Shown here piece by piece: positions 43,456 to 52,344 of a stretch of DNA of 64,000 nt. The first letter of the stretch is position 1, and each line of letters begins with the position of its first letter. The notes beneath the pieces are model-generated. The model worked only from the letters and a program-made list of their open reading frames with translations. It was not told the origin of the DNA and ran no database searches. The stretch comes from an uncultured Chitinophagaceae bacterium. Its GTDB lineage: Bacteria > Bacteroidota > Bacteroidia > Chitinophagales > Chitinophagaceae. The position numbers were made by a program, and so were the translations under genes. The stretch lies in the NCBI GenBank assembly GCA_903870685.1, contig CAIQDX010000008.1, positions 62,001-126,000 of the forward strand, read 5' to 3'.

Positions 43456-46400
43456 ATGAGAAAAAATTTATCACTGAAATTAATTTTTGTTTTCTCTTTT
43501 TTTCAAACAATTGTTTTTGCTCAGATCGATCCCGGTTATTTTAACGCTATCAAATGGAGAATGATCGGTCCGCATCGTGGCGGCAGAACCGTTGGGGCTG
43601 TTGGTGTTCCCCAACAACCCAATGTTTTTTATATAGGCGTTAATAATGGTGGTGTTTGGAAAACCACTGATTATGGAAGAACTTGGTTTCCCATTTTTGA
43701 TGATCAATCTACCGGTTCGATTGGTGATGTTGCAGTGGCGCCATCTAATCCAAATACAGTTTATGTTGCCAGTGGTGAAGGAATTCAACGACCGGATTTA
43801 TCTGTTGGAAATGGAATGTATAAATCAACCGATGCAGGTAAAACATGGACTCATTTAGGATTGGATGATGGACAACAAATTGGCGGAATTGCCATCGATC
43901 CAAATGATGAAAACAAAGTTTTTGTTGCCGTGTTAGGTCATCCTTACGGACCGAATACAACACGTGGGGTTTATCGCACAACTAATGGCGGAAAGTCTTG
44001 GGAGAAAGTTTTATACAAAGATGAAAACACTGGCGCAGTGCAGGTTTCCATCGATCCAAAGAATCCAAAAATTATTTATGCCGATATGTGGGCCGGTCGC
44101 CAAGGGCCATGGGAAAACGGTGCATGGGATGGACCCGAAAGTGGTTTATATAAATCTGTTGATGGAGGAAATACATGGAAAAAATTAATCAATGGTTTAC
44201 CAACAGTAAAACAAGGGTTGGGGCGAATTGGTTTTTGTATTGCACCAAGCAATCCGAACAGATTGTATGCAACTGTTGATGCAGGAAATTTTGGCGGCAT
44301 GTATAGAAGTGATGATGGTGGCGAAAATTGGAAAAGTATCAGTAACGATGGAAGATATTGGGGAAGAGGAAGTGATTTTGCAGAAGTAAAAGTTGATCCA
44401 AAAAATGAAGATATTGTTTATACTGCCAATGTTGTTGTGTGGAAATCGAAAGATGGTGGTAATACTTGGAAAGATTTTCGTGGTGCTCCGGGTGGTGATG
44501 ATTATCATCGCATCTGGATCAATCCTGATAACACCAATATTATTTTAATTGCTGCAGATCAGGGAGCAATCATAACTGTGAATGGCGGTGAAACTTTTTC
44601 ATCCTGGTATAATCAACCCACTGCACAATTTTATCATGTAAGTACCGATAATGCTTTTCCATATAATGTTTATGGTGGTCAACAGGAAAGTGGTTCGGTT
44701 GGAATTGCATCACGTGGTAATGACGGACAAATTACTTTTCGTGAATGGCATCCTGTGGGTGTAATAGAATATGGTTATGTTGCTGCCGATCCGCTTAATC
44801 CTAATATTATTTATGGCGGAGGTAGAGGTGAGATTATCCGTTACGATAAACGAACAGGTCAAATTCAAAACATTGCGCCTGAAGCTGTTCATACTGAAAA
44901 ATTTCGTTTTGTAAGAACCTCTCCTGTTTTGTTTTCCCCTATAGATCCTACTACTTTATTTTATGGTAGCAATGTTCTTTTCAAAACAAATAATGGCGGA
45001 CATTCATGGCAAATTATTAGTCCAGATTTAACAAGAGAATCTTGGGATATACCTGCAAGTGTTGGCATTTACACAACTGATGAATTAAAAAAAATGCCTC
45101 GTAGTGGTGTAATCTATACAGTTGCACCATCACCAAAAGACATCAATATAATTTGGTGTGGAACTGATGACGGTTATATTCAATTAACAAAAGATGGCGG
45201 CAAGAATTGGAAAAATGTAACACCAAATTCAATTACATCATGGAGTAAGATCTCCATTATTGAAGCAGGTCATTTTGATGCAAATATTGCTTATGCAGCA
45301 GTGAACAGAATTCGTTGTGATGATATGCATCCTCATATTTATAAAACAAAAGATGGTGGAAATTCCTGGAAAGAAATTGTAAATGGATTACCTGATGATC
45401 CTATCAATTCTGTGAAAGAAGATCCATTAACAAAAGGTTTATTATTTGCAGGATCTGAAAGAGCTGTGTATGTTTCTTTTGATGATGGAGATCACTGGCA
45501 AACATTGCAATTAAATATGCCATGCACTTCCATTCGTGATCTGGTAATTAAGGATGATGATTTAGTTGTTGGCACACATGGTCGTTCGTTTTGGATTTTA
45601 GATAATATCACTTCATTGCGTCAACTCACAAAAACACTTGCAAAGAGTGATGCGATTTTATTTAAACCGCAAAATGCAATTCGTATAAGATGGAATACAA
45701 ATCCCGATACACCTTTACCACAAGAAGAACCGGGCGGACAAAATCCTCCTGATGGTGCCATCATCGATTATTATTTAAAAGAAAATGCAAAAGATATTAT
45801 TGTATTAGAAATAAAAGACAGCAAGAATAAAACGATCAGAATATTCAGAAGCGATGATCAGCCTTATGAAATTCCTCCGGTAAATATTCCTTTGTACTGG
45901 ATCAGGCCGCAACAAATATTATCAGGAGAAGCCGGCTCACACAGGTTTTTATGGGATATGCATTATACGCCAATTAAAACTTCACCATCTTATCCCATCG
46001 CTGCAGTATTTGGAAATACAGCACCTGATTTTACTTCACCATGGGTAATGCCCGGAAATTATTTCGCTGTGTTAACAGTTAATGGAAAATCATATTCGCA
46101 ATCATTCACTGTTAAAAAAGATCCTCGTGTAAAAACTTCAATGAAAGATTTACAAGATCAACACGATTATTCTTTTGCCTGTTATAAAAACAGAATTAAA
46201 GCAGCAGAGTACATCGATAAAATAAATACGTATCGCAAAAAAAATGCTGATGCGAAAGACATCGATCAGCAATTGGCAGTATTTGCAGGAAACATTTCTC
46301 GAAGAAGAAATGCTTCAAATAAAGATGCAAGTTTTGGTTCGTTGATTTCGGGATGTGATAAATTAATTCATGATTTACAGGAAGCCGATTTGCCACCAAC

Positions 46401-46500
46401 CGAACAAGTAACCAATGCCGTGAAGAAATTAAATCTTGATTTTCCTGCGATAGAAAAAAAATGGTTGGAGTTTGAATCAAAAAATCTTATCAAAAAATAA
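43456..46500 (+). CDS. Secreted BNR/Asp-box (sortilin-like) beta-propeller protein, copy A
   Basis: 1014 residues with a signal peptide (LSLKLIFVFSFFQTIVFAQ). About nine Asp-box motifs of type S/T-x-D-x-G-x-T-W are visible, for example KSTDAGKTW, KSVDGGNTW, RSDDGGENW, KTKDGGNSW and LTKDGGKNW, across residues ~50-700. This gives one or two beta-propellers like VPS10/BNR proteins. The C-terminal ~300 residues add a beta-sandwich (HRFLWDMHYTP) and a helical tail. Family members are often called glycosyl hydrolases, but I see no proven catalytic residues. The next gene is a diverged paralogue 26 bases later. Confidence 0.88.
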   Translation: MRKNLSLKLIFVFSFFQTIVFAQIDPGYFNAIKWRMIGPHRGGRTVGAVGVPQQPNVFYIGVNNGGVWKTTDYGRTWFPIFDDQSTGSIGDVAVAPSNPNTVYVASGEGIQRPDLSVGNGMYKSTDAGKTWTHLGLDDGQQIGGIAIDPNDENKVFVAVLGHPYGPNTTRGVYRTTNGGKSWEKVLYKDENTGAVQVSIDPKNPKIIYADMWAGRQGPWENGAWDGPESGLYKSVDGGNTWKKLINGLPTVKQGLGRIGFCIAPSNPNRLYATVDAGNFGGMYRSDDGGENWKSISNDGRYWGRGSDFAEVKVDPKNEDIVYTANVVVWKSKDGGNTWKDFRGAPGGDDYHRIWINPDNTNIILIAADQGAIITVNGGETFSSWYNQPTAQFYHVSTDNAFPYNVYGGQQESGSVGIASRGNDGQITFREWHPVGVIEYGYVAADPLNPNIIYGGGRGEIIRYDKRTGQIQNIAPEAVHTEKFRFVRTSPVLFSPIDPTTLFYGSNVLFKTNNGGHSWQIISPDLTRESWDIPASVGIYTTDELKKMPRSGVIYTVAPSPKDINIIWCGTDDGYIQLTKDGGKNWKNVTPNSITSWSKISIIEAGHFDANIAYAAVNRIRCDDMHPHIYKTKDGGNSWKEIVNGLPDDPINSVKEDPLTKGLLFAGSERAVYVSFDDGDHWQTLQLNMPCTSIRDLVIKDDDLVVGTHGRSFWILDNITSLRQLTKTLAKSDAILFKPQNAIRIRWNTNPDTPLPQEEPGGQNPPDGAIIDYYLKENAKDIIVLEIKDSKNKTIRIFRSDDQPYEIPPVNIPLYWIRPQQILSGEAGSHRFLWDMHYTPIKTSPSYPIAAVFGNTAPDFTSPWVMPGNYFAVLTVNGKSYSQSFTVKKDPRVKTSMKDLQDQHDYSFACYKNRIKAAEYIDKINTYRKKNADAKDIDQQLAVFAGNISRRRNASNKDASFGSLISGCDKLIHDLQEADLPPTEQVTNAVKKLNLDFPAIEKKWLEFESKNLIKK

Positions 46501-46526
46501 TCATCAAAATTTTAATCGATCAATTT

Positions 46527-49500
46527 ATGAAACATAAAATTATTTTATTGCCATTGCTTTTGTTTGTGATGATTTCATTTGCACAGAAAAAGAATTCAAA
46601 AAACATTCAGCCAACAAAAGAAATTAATTACGATTCTATTCTTTTTTCAAAAGTAAGTTATCGTGAAGTTGGTCCGTTTCGTGGTGGAAGAAGTGCTGCT
46701 GTTGCCGGCAGTTATAAAAATAAAAACACTTTTTATTTTGGTGCTGCAGATGGTGGTGTTTGGAAAACAAATGATGGTGGAAATAACTGGAAAAATATTT
46801 CGGATAAATATTTTGGCGGTAGCATTGGTGCAGTTGCAGTGGCACCAAACGATGAATCTGTTTTATATGTTGGCGAAGGTGAAGAAACCATGAGAGGCAA
46901 CGTGAGTGAGGGTTTGGGCGGTATGTGGCGCAGTGATGATGGTGGCAGAACCTGGAAAAATATTGGATTAAAAAATACCAGACATATTGTAAAAATTATT
47001 GTGCATCCAACAAATTCAAATATTGTTTGGGTAGCTGCGATGGGACATTTATTTGGTCCGAATGAAGAACGTGGGATTTATAAAACTATTGATGGTGGTA
47101 AAACATGGAACAAAGTTTTATATGTGAATGAACAAACAGGTTGCTCAGATTTGATGATGGAACCAAACAATCCATCTGTTTTATATGCAGGTACCTGGCA
47201 TGTTATTAGAACACCTTACAGCATGGAAAGCGGTGGTGATGGAAGTGGTTTATGGAAAAGCGTTGATGGCGGCGAAACATGGACAAATATTTCTTCTAAA
47301 AAAGGTTTGCCAAAAGGTGTTTGGGGAATTGTTACTGTTACTGTTGCTGCAAGTAATACCGATAAAGTTTATGCAATGATCGAAAATGCAAAAGGTGGTT
47401 TGTTTGTAAGTAATGATGCAGGAGAAACATGGGAACTGCAATCAAGTGATAATAATATTCGTCAGCGTGCATGGTATTATTCGAGAGTGTATGTTGATCC
47501 TAAAAATGAAAATATCGTTTATTGTCCGAATGTAAATTTCATGCGAAGTAAAGATGGCGGAAAAACTTTTCAATCAGTAAATACAACACCACATGGCGAT
47601 CATCATGATGTTTGGATCGATCCTGAAGATGGCAACAGGATGATCGTTGCAGATGATGGTGGTGCGCAGGTAAGTTTTGATGCAGCCGCAAACTTTAGTA
47701 ATTATTATAATCAACCAACGGCGCAATTTTATCGTGTAACAACAGATAATTCTTTTCCTTATCGGATACTTGGTGCACAACAGGATAATTCAACAGTAAG
47801 AATTAAAAGTCGTTCTTACGGAATGGCCATCACACAAGATGATTGGCAACCAACTGCGGGTGCCGAAAGCGGTTATGTTTTAGCGAGTCCTTTAAATCCT
47901 GATATTGTTTATGGTGGAAATTATGGTGGATTTTTATCACGTCTCGATCATAAAACCGGGGAGAACAGAGCCATCAATGTTTGGCCCGATAATCCAATGG
48001 GAGCAGGGGCTGACGTGCAAAAATTTCGCTTTCAATGGAACTTCCCAATATTTATGTCACCACATAATCCTAAACGTTTGTATGCTTGCGGCAATCATTT
48101 ATTCGTAACAGAAAACGAAGGACAATCATGGGAGATGATCAGTCCTGATTTAACAACAAACGATAAAACAAAACAAGCACCGAGTGGTGGTCCGATAACA
48201 AAAGACAACACTTCTGTTGAATATTATTGCACCATTTTTACTGCAACAGAATCATCTTTAGAAAAAGATTTATTGTGGACAGGAAGTGATGATGGTTTAG
48301 TGAATGTTAGTAAAGATGGCGGTAAGAATTGGGAAAATGTTACGCCAAAAGATTGTCCGAAATGGATGATGTGGAATACCATTGAAACAGATCCTTTCAA
48401 AAAAGGTAAAGCATATATTGTTGGAACAAGATATAAATTGGATGATTATACGCCGTATATTTTTATGACGGAAGATTATGGAAAATCATGGACATTAATT
48501 ACAAACGGCATTGATAAAAATCATTTTACAAGAGTTGTTAGAGCTGATAAAAAAAGACAAGGTTTGTTGTATGCAGGAACCGAATACGGCATGTACATCA
48601 GTTATGATGATGGTGCAAACTGGAAAAAATTTCAATTAAATCTTCCAATTGTTCAAATCGCTGATCTCACAATTAAAGAGAATGATTTGATCGTTGCAAC
48701 ACATGGCAGAGCATTTTGGATGATCGATGATCTGACTCCTGTTCAACAATTCGATAAAAATATCATTGACAAAAAATTATTTGCATTTGGTGTGAATGAT
48801 AGTTACCGCATGGAGGGTGGTGGCGGAAGAAGAAGACGTCGCGCCATGCCGCAAAATGCCGGAGCAAATCCACCAAATGGTGTTGTGATTAATTATTGGT
48901 TGAAAGATGCAAACGATTCTTCAAAAGTTTCCATCAGTGTGTTTGATAAAAGTAATTCGCTTATAAAAACTTTTACAAAAGATGCCAAAGAAGAAAATAA
49001 TAAATTAGAATTTACTGCGGGCATGAATCAATTTGTTTGGGATATGATGTATCCGCCGGCAGAAAAATTAGACGGATTAATCTTATGGAATGGAAATATT
49101 GATGGCCCGAAAGTGGCGCCCGGTAAGTATTCTGCGAGAATTAGATTTGATAAAGATTCTGTTGATGTTTCATTTACAATTAAAGGCGATCCGAATTATG
49201 CAATGACAGAAATAGATTACGACGATCAGGTTGGAATGTTATTGCAGATCAGAGATAAATTCAGTGAAGTACAAAAAGCTATAAAAAATATCAGAGCCAT
49301 CAGAACACAGATCAATGATTTCACTGCAAGAATTGATCTGAAAAATAATAAAGAAATAAAACAAGCAGCTGATACAATCAATAAACAAATCACAACTATT
49401 GAAGAGGCTTTGTATCAAACAAAATCAAAAAGCGGACAAGATGTTTTAAATTTCCCGATTCGCTTAAATGATAAGATCAGCGGTTTGTACGATGTTGCTG

Positions 49501-49685
49501 CAAGTGGTTATAATCCGCCATCCAAGCAGGTTATAGAAGCATTCGCAGATTTATCAGGACAGGCAGATGAACAATTAAATAAGTTGAAAAAAATCATAAG
49601 TGATGATTTGAATTCATTCAATAAATTAATTCATGAAAAACAATTGCCGGTGATTGGTTTGAATAAAACTAAATCGGATAATTAA
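46527..49685 (+). CDS. Secreted BNR/Asp-box (sortilin-like) beta-propeller protein, copy B
   Basis: 1052 residues, a paralogue of the preceding gene with the same plan. The signal peptide ends near residue 19 (LLLFVMISFAQ). The start of the mature domain (YREVGPFRGGRSAAVAG) parallels copy A's WRMIGPHRGGRTVGAVG. Ten Asp-boxes are visible (KTNDGGNNW, RSDDGGRTW, KSVDGGETW, VSNDAGETW, VSKDGGKNW and others). Around residue ~770 there is a Gly/Arg run (GGGGRRRRRAMPQN) absent from copy A. The tail again has FVWDMMYPP and a helical end. The 26-base spacing implies co-transcription. Confidence 0.88.
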   Translation: MKHKIILLPLLLFVMISFAQKKNSKNIQPTKEINYDSILFSKVSYREVGPFRGGRSAAVAGSYKNKNTFYFGAADGGVWKTNDGGNNWKNISDKYFGGSIGAVAVAPNDESVLYVGEGEETMRGNVSEGLGGMWRSDDGGRTWKNIGLKNTRHIVKIIVHPTNSNIVWVAAMGHLFGPNEERGIYKTIDGGKTWNKVLYVNEQTGCSDLMMEPNNPSVLYAGTWHVIRTPYSMESGGDGSGLWKSVDGGETWTNISSKKGLPKGVWGIVTVTVAASNTDKVYAMIENAKGGLFVSNDAGETWELQSSDNNIRQRAWYYSRVYVDPKNENIVYCPNVNFMRSKDGGKTFQSVNTTPHGDHHDVWIDPEDGNRMIVADDGGAQVSFDAAANFSNYYNQPTAQFYRVTTDNSFPYRILGAQQDNSTVRIKSRSYGMAITQDDWQPTAGAESGYVLASPLNPDIVYGGNYGGFLSRLDHKTGENRAINVWPDNPMGAGADVQKFRFQWNFPIFMSPHNPKRLYACGNHLFVTENEGQSWEMISPDLTTNDKTKQAPSGGPITKDNTSVEYYCTIFTATESSLEKDLLWTGSDDGLVNVSKDGGKNWENVTPKDCPKWMMWNTIETDPFKKGKAYIVGTRYKLDDYTPYIFMTEDYGKSWTLITNGIDKNHFTRVVRADKKRQGLLYAGTEYGMYISYDDGANWKKFQLNLPIVQIADLTIKENDLIVATHGRAFWMIDDLTPVQQFDKNIIDKKLFAFGVNDSYRMEGGGGRRRRRAMPQNAGANPPNGVVINYWLKDANDSSKVSISVFDKSNSLIKTFTKDAKEENNKLEFTAGMNQFVWDMMYPPAEKLDGLILWNGNIDGPKVAPGKYSARIRFDKDSVDVSFTIKGDPNYAMTEIDYDDQVGMLLQIRDKFSEVQKAIKNIRAIRTQINDFTARIDLKNNKEIKQAADTINKQITTIEEALYQTKSKSGQDVLNFPIRLNDKISGLYDVAASGYNPPSKQVIEAFADLSGQADEQLNKLKKIISDDLNSFNKLIHEKQLPVIGLNKTKSDN

Positions 49686-49705
49686 ATCAAACAATAAATT
49701 TTAAG

Positions 49706-49740
49706 AGAGTAAGATGAAAATAATATTTCGTCTTACTCTT
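49706..49740. terminator. Bidirectional terminator between BNR copy B and the TonB receptor
   Basis: AGAGTAAGATGAAA (49706-49719) pairs with TTTCGTCTTACTCT (49726-49739) over 14 bp with one G-U. It overlaps the stop codon of the convergent TonB receptor gene (49733) and follows the BNR gene by 20 bases. Confidence 0.85.
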
Positions 49741-52177
49741 TTATATTTATAGGGATGATTAATTTAAAACTGAAATTCCTTCCCATATTATAAACACCAA
49801 TTCTTCCGGTAACATTATTTGTATCAGAATATTTTAAGCGGCTCATGTTACTTTGGTAAGCAATATCGGTAAGATTGTTGCAGGATAAATAAACTGAACA
49901 AACATTTTTATGTTTCGAATAAATATCAGTGCTTAAACCGGCATTCAATAAAGTATAACCGGGTGTTACCGTTTCATCGCCGAACTTGTAATAAATTTTA
50001 TCTTGTTTAAAATAATTCTCAACACCAATTCTTAAAAAAGTATTTTGAAGAACTGAATTATTTTTAGCAAGATTGATAACAAATGTTGATAGTAATTTTT
50101 GTGGCGGGGTATAAGGTAAATATTTTGTTGAATCGGTTTGATTTAATTGAATTGCATTGATCAATGAAAAACTATTTTCGAATTGCAACCATTTCATTGT
50201 TTGCGGATGAATATTGAAAATAATCTCGCCGCCTGAAAGAATTGCATTTCCGGCAATGTATTTAAATGTTGGCCCGGCTGGCAAACCTGACGCAAAGTCT
50301 AGTCGCATTGAATCTCCGCCAAAAACATTTTCTAATTTTGAAGGGAAAATATAATTATTTATTTTATTGATGAATGGTGTGATTTCGGTTGTAATATCCT
50401 CTATGTTTATTCCAAAAGTTGCATCAATTTGTAAACTGTTTTCTGCTTTTAAATGAGGATCGCCGATCTCATAAAAAGGAGTGCCATCGTGAATTCCATC
50501 CGAACCACTTTCTGCAATATTCGGTGCACGAAAACCACGAGAGAAATTTATTTTTCCATAAATATTATTTGTAAAATCATAGGAAGCGCCTATGCTTCCT
50601 GAAACTCCTGAAAAGTTGGAATTGAATGCAGAAAATCTTGTGATGGAATTTGCATCTGGAGATTTTAATCTCGTTGTACTTGAATCGATGTACAAATTTT
50701 TTGTTTGAAGATTTCTGGAATCAAATCTTAAACCACCACTGATGGTAAGTTTCCCAATTGTTTTTTTTGCAGTAGAAAAAATCCCAAAATCAAATGAATT
50801 AAATTCTGGCACTAAAAAAACAATACCACGATCTTCGGATGATTGACTCATTCCATTTACGCCAAATGATATTGCCAATTTATTTTTTTCGTGAACTAAA
50901 TATTGTGCTTCATAATTAATGGTTCGTAGGTAGAAATAATTATTATAAATATCACCTTTGGTAATATCGTTTGCTTCCTGCCGATAGTTTTGTTGTAATC
51001 CAAGTTTAAATAAGAGTCTGTCTTTTCCAATAAAAAAATTATTATCCCAAACAGCTTTATAATGTTTTACATGTTGATGAATGATGGGATAATTATTATA
51101 TTTTTTATAATCGGTTGTTGATGCAATTCCTAAACTGTCCTGATCATTTGCTGTTAAATAATGTGTGGTGAAAACTCCGGTTGCACTATCTCTCGAACCT
51201 TCAGTGATCCCTAATTTTAAATCGAAAATACTTGCAGTAAGATGTGAGTAACCCCATTTTTTATTTAGTCCAATAATTGCTTTAAAATTATTTTCTCCAA
51301 ATGCTGAATTCCAAACATATCCATCGTATTTATTTTTATAATTGTGCGCCATTTTATTTGTAAATCGCACATCCCAGATAAAACCTTTTTCATTTCCGGC
51401 AAAATTAAATGAACCTGCATATAAACCATTATTGGTTTGATAATTAGTAATAATATTTCCTTTTATTTTCCCTTCCGCAATTGTTGGTGCCGATAAAAAA
51501 TTAATAACACCTGCCATGGCATCTGAGCCGTAACTCAGACTGGCCGGGCCTTTCAGCACTTCAACTTTATAAACTGAATATTCATCCAATTCAATTCCAA
51601 ACTCATCACCCCATTGTTGTCCTTCTTGTCTAACGCCATCGTTAATAACCACGACACGATTATAACCTAAACCACGAATGACAGGTTTTGAAATAGCAAG
51701 CCCATCTGTAATTTGAGAAATGCCGGGCAAAGATTGCAAAGCATCAATAACATTTGTGGATGTTTGTTCATGTAAATTTTTGAGTTGAAGAACATTACTT
51801 GAAATAGAACTTTTGCGTCTTTCAACGGCAGACGAAACACCGGTTACGATTATTTCATTTAATTCCGTGCTTGATGCAATAAGCGAATAATTTTTTTCAA
51901 TCTTTCCTTTGATGAAAATATTTTTTATTTGTTTGGCAAAACCAAGACTACTGGTTTCTATTAAAAAATTTCCAGTAGGAATATTTTTTAAAGAATAAAA
52001 ACCATTTTCATCTGAAACAGCACCTGATTTAAGATCAGGAATATAAATAATAACGCCACTCAAATTTTTTCCGGTATTGGCATCTATTATTTTTCCGGTA
52101 AGTTCATTTTGTGCTTGTAAAACAATCGGGAATGATATCAATACATAAACAATAACAGCGATAATTTTTTTTCTCAT
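49733..52177 (-). CDS. TonB-dependent receptor
   Basis: 814 residues. The signal peptide is followed by a CarboxypepD_reg-like domain (~residues 23-105, ELTGKIIDANTGKNLSGVIIYI), a TonB plug (SIGEIIVTGVSSAVERRKS-type region near 108-125, GLGYNRVVVINDGVRQEGQQWG, YKVEVLKGPASLSYGSDAMAG) and a beta-barrel. The plug resembles receptors for metal complexes more than SusC, and no SusD gene is present. The ligand cannot be assigned. It is convergent with BNR copy B and divergent from the glycosidase-like/FGE-fold gene. Confidence 0.92.
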   Translation of the reverse strand: MRKKIIAVIVYVLISFPIVLQAQNELTGKIIDANTGKNLSGVIIYIPDLKSGAVSDENGFYSLKNIPTGNFLIETSSLGFAKQIKNIFIKGKIEKNYSLIASSTELNEIIVTGVSSAVERRKSSISSNVLQLKNLHEQTSTNVIDALQSLPGISQITDGLAISKPVIRGLGYNRVVVINDGVRQEGQQWGDEFGIELDEYSVYKVEVLKGPASLSYGSDAMAGVINFLSAPTIAEGKIKGNIITNYQTNNGLYAGSFNFAGNEKGFIWDVRFTNKMAHNYKNKYDGYVWNSAFGENNFKAIIGLNKKWGYSHLTASIFDLKLGITEGSRDSATGVFTTHYLTANDQDSLGIASTTDYKKYNNYPIIHQHVKHYKAVWDNNFFIGKDRLLFKLGLQQNYRQEANDITKGDIYNNYFYLRTINYEAQYLVHEKNKLAISFGVNGMSQSSEDRGIVFLVPEFNSFDFGIFSTAKKTIGKLTISGGLRFDSRNLQTKNLYIDSSTTRLKSPDANSITRFSAFNSNFSGVSGSIGASYDFTNNIYGKINFSRGFRAPNIAESGSDGIHDGTPFYEIGDPHLKAENSLQIDATFGINIEDITTEITPFINKINNYIFPSKLENVFGGDSMRLDFASGLPAGPTFKYIAGNAILSGGEIIFNIHPQTMKWLQFENSFSLINAIQLNQTDSTKYLPYTPPQKLLSTFVINLAKNNSVLQNTFLRIGVENYFKQDKIYYKFGDETVTPGYTLLNAGLSTDIYSKHKNVCSVYLSCNNLTDIAYQSNMSRLKYSDTNNVTGRIGVYNMGRNFSFKLIIPINIKE

Positions 52178-52344
52178 TCAGTTAAATTTCAATTCTAAAT
52201 TAAAGTAATTATAGAAAAAGCAAAAAGTATTTGATTAATGGCTATTCGTCGACAAAAATATTATTAACCGATATTATAAAGAACTACAGGGAATTAATTT
52301 AAAGCCCGCAATATTTAGTAATTTGACTCTCACAAACTTTCACC

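Noticed and set aside
43480-43788. Minus-strand frames inside the BNR genes
   Set aside because: The Asp-box repeats make long antisense frames by composition; the plus-strand proteins explain the region.
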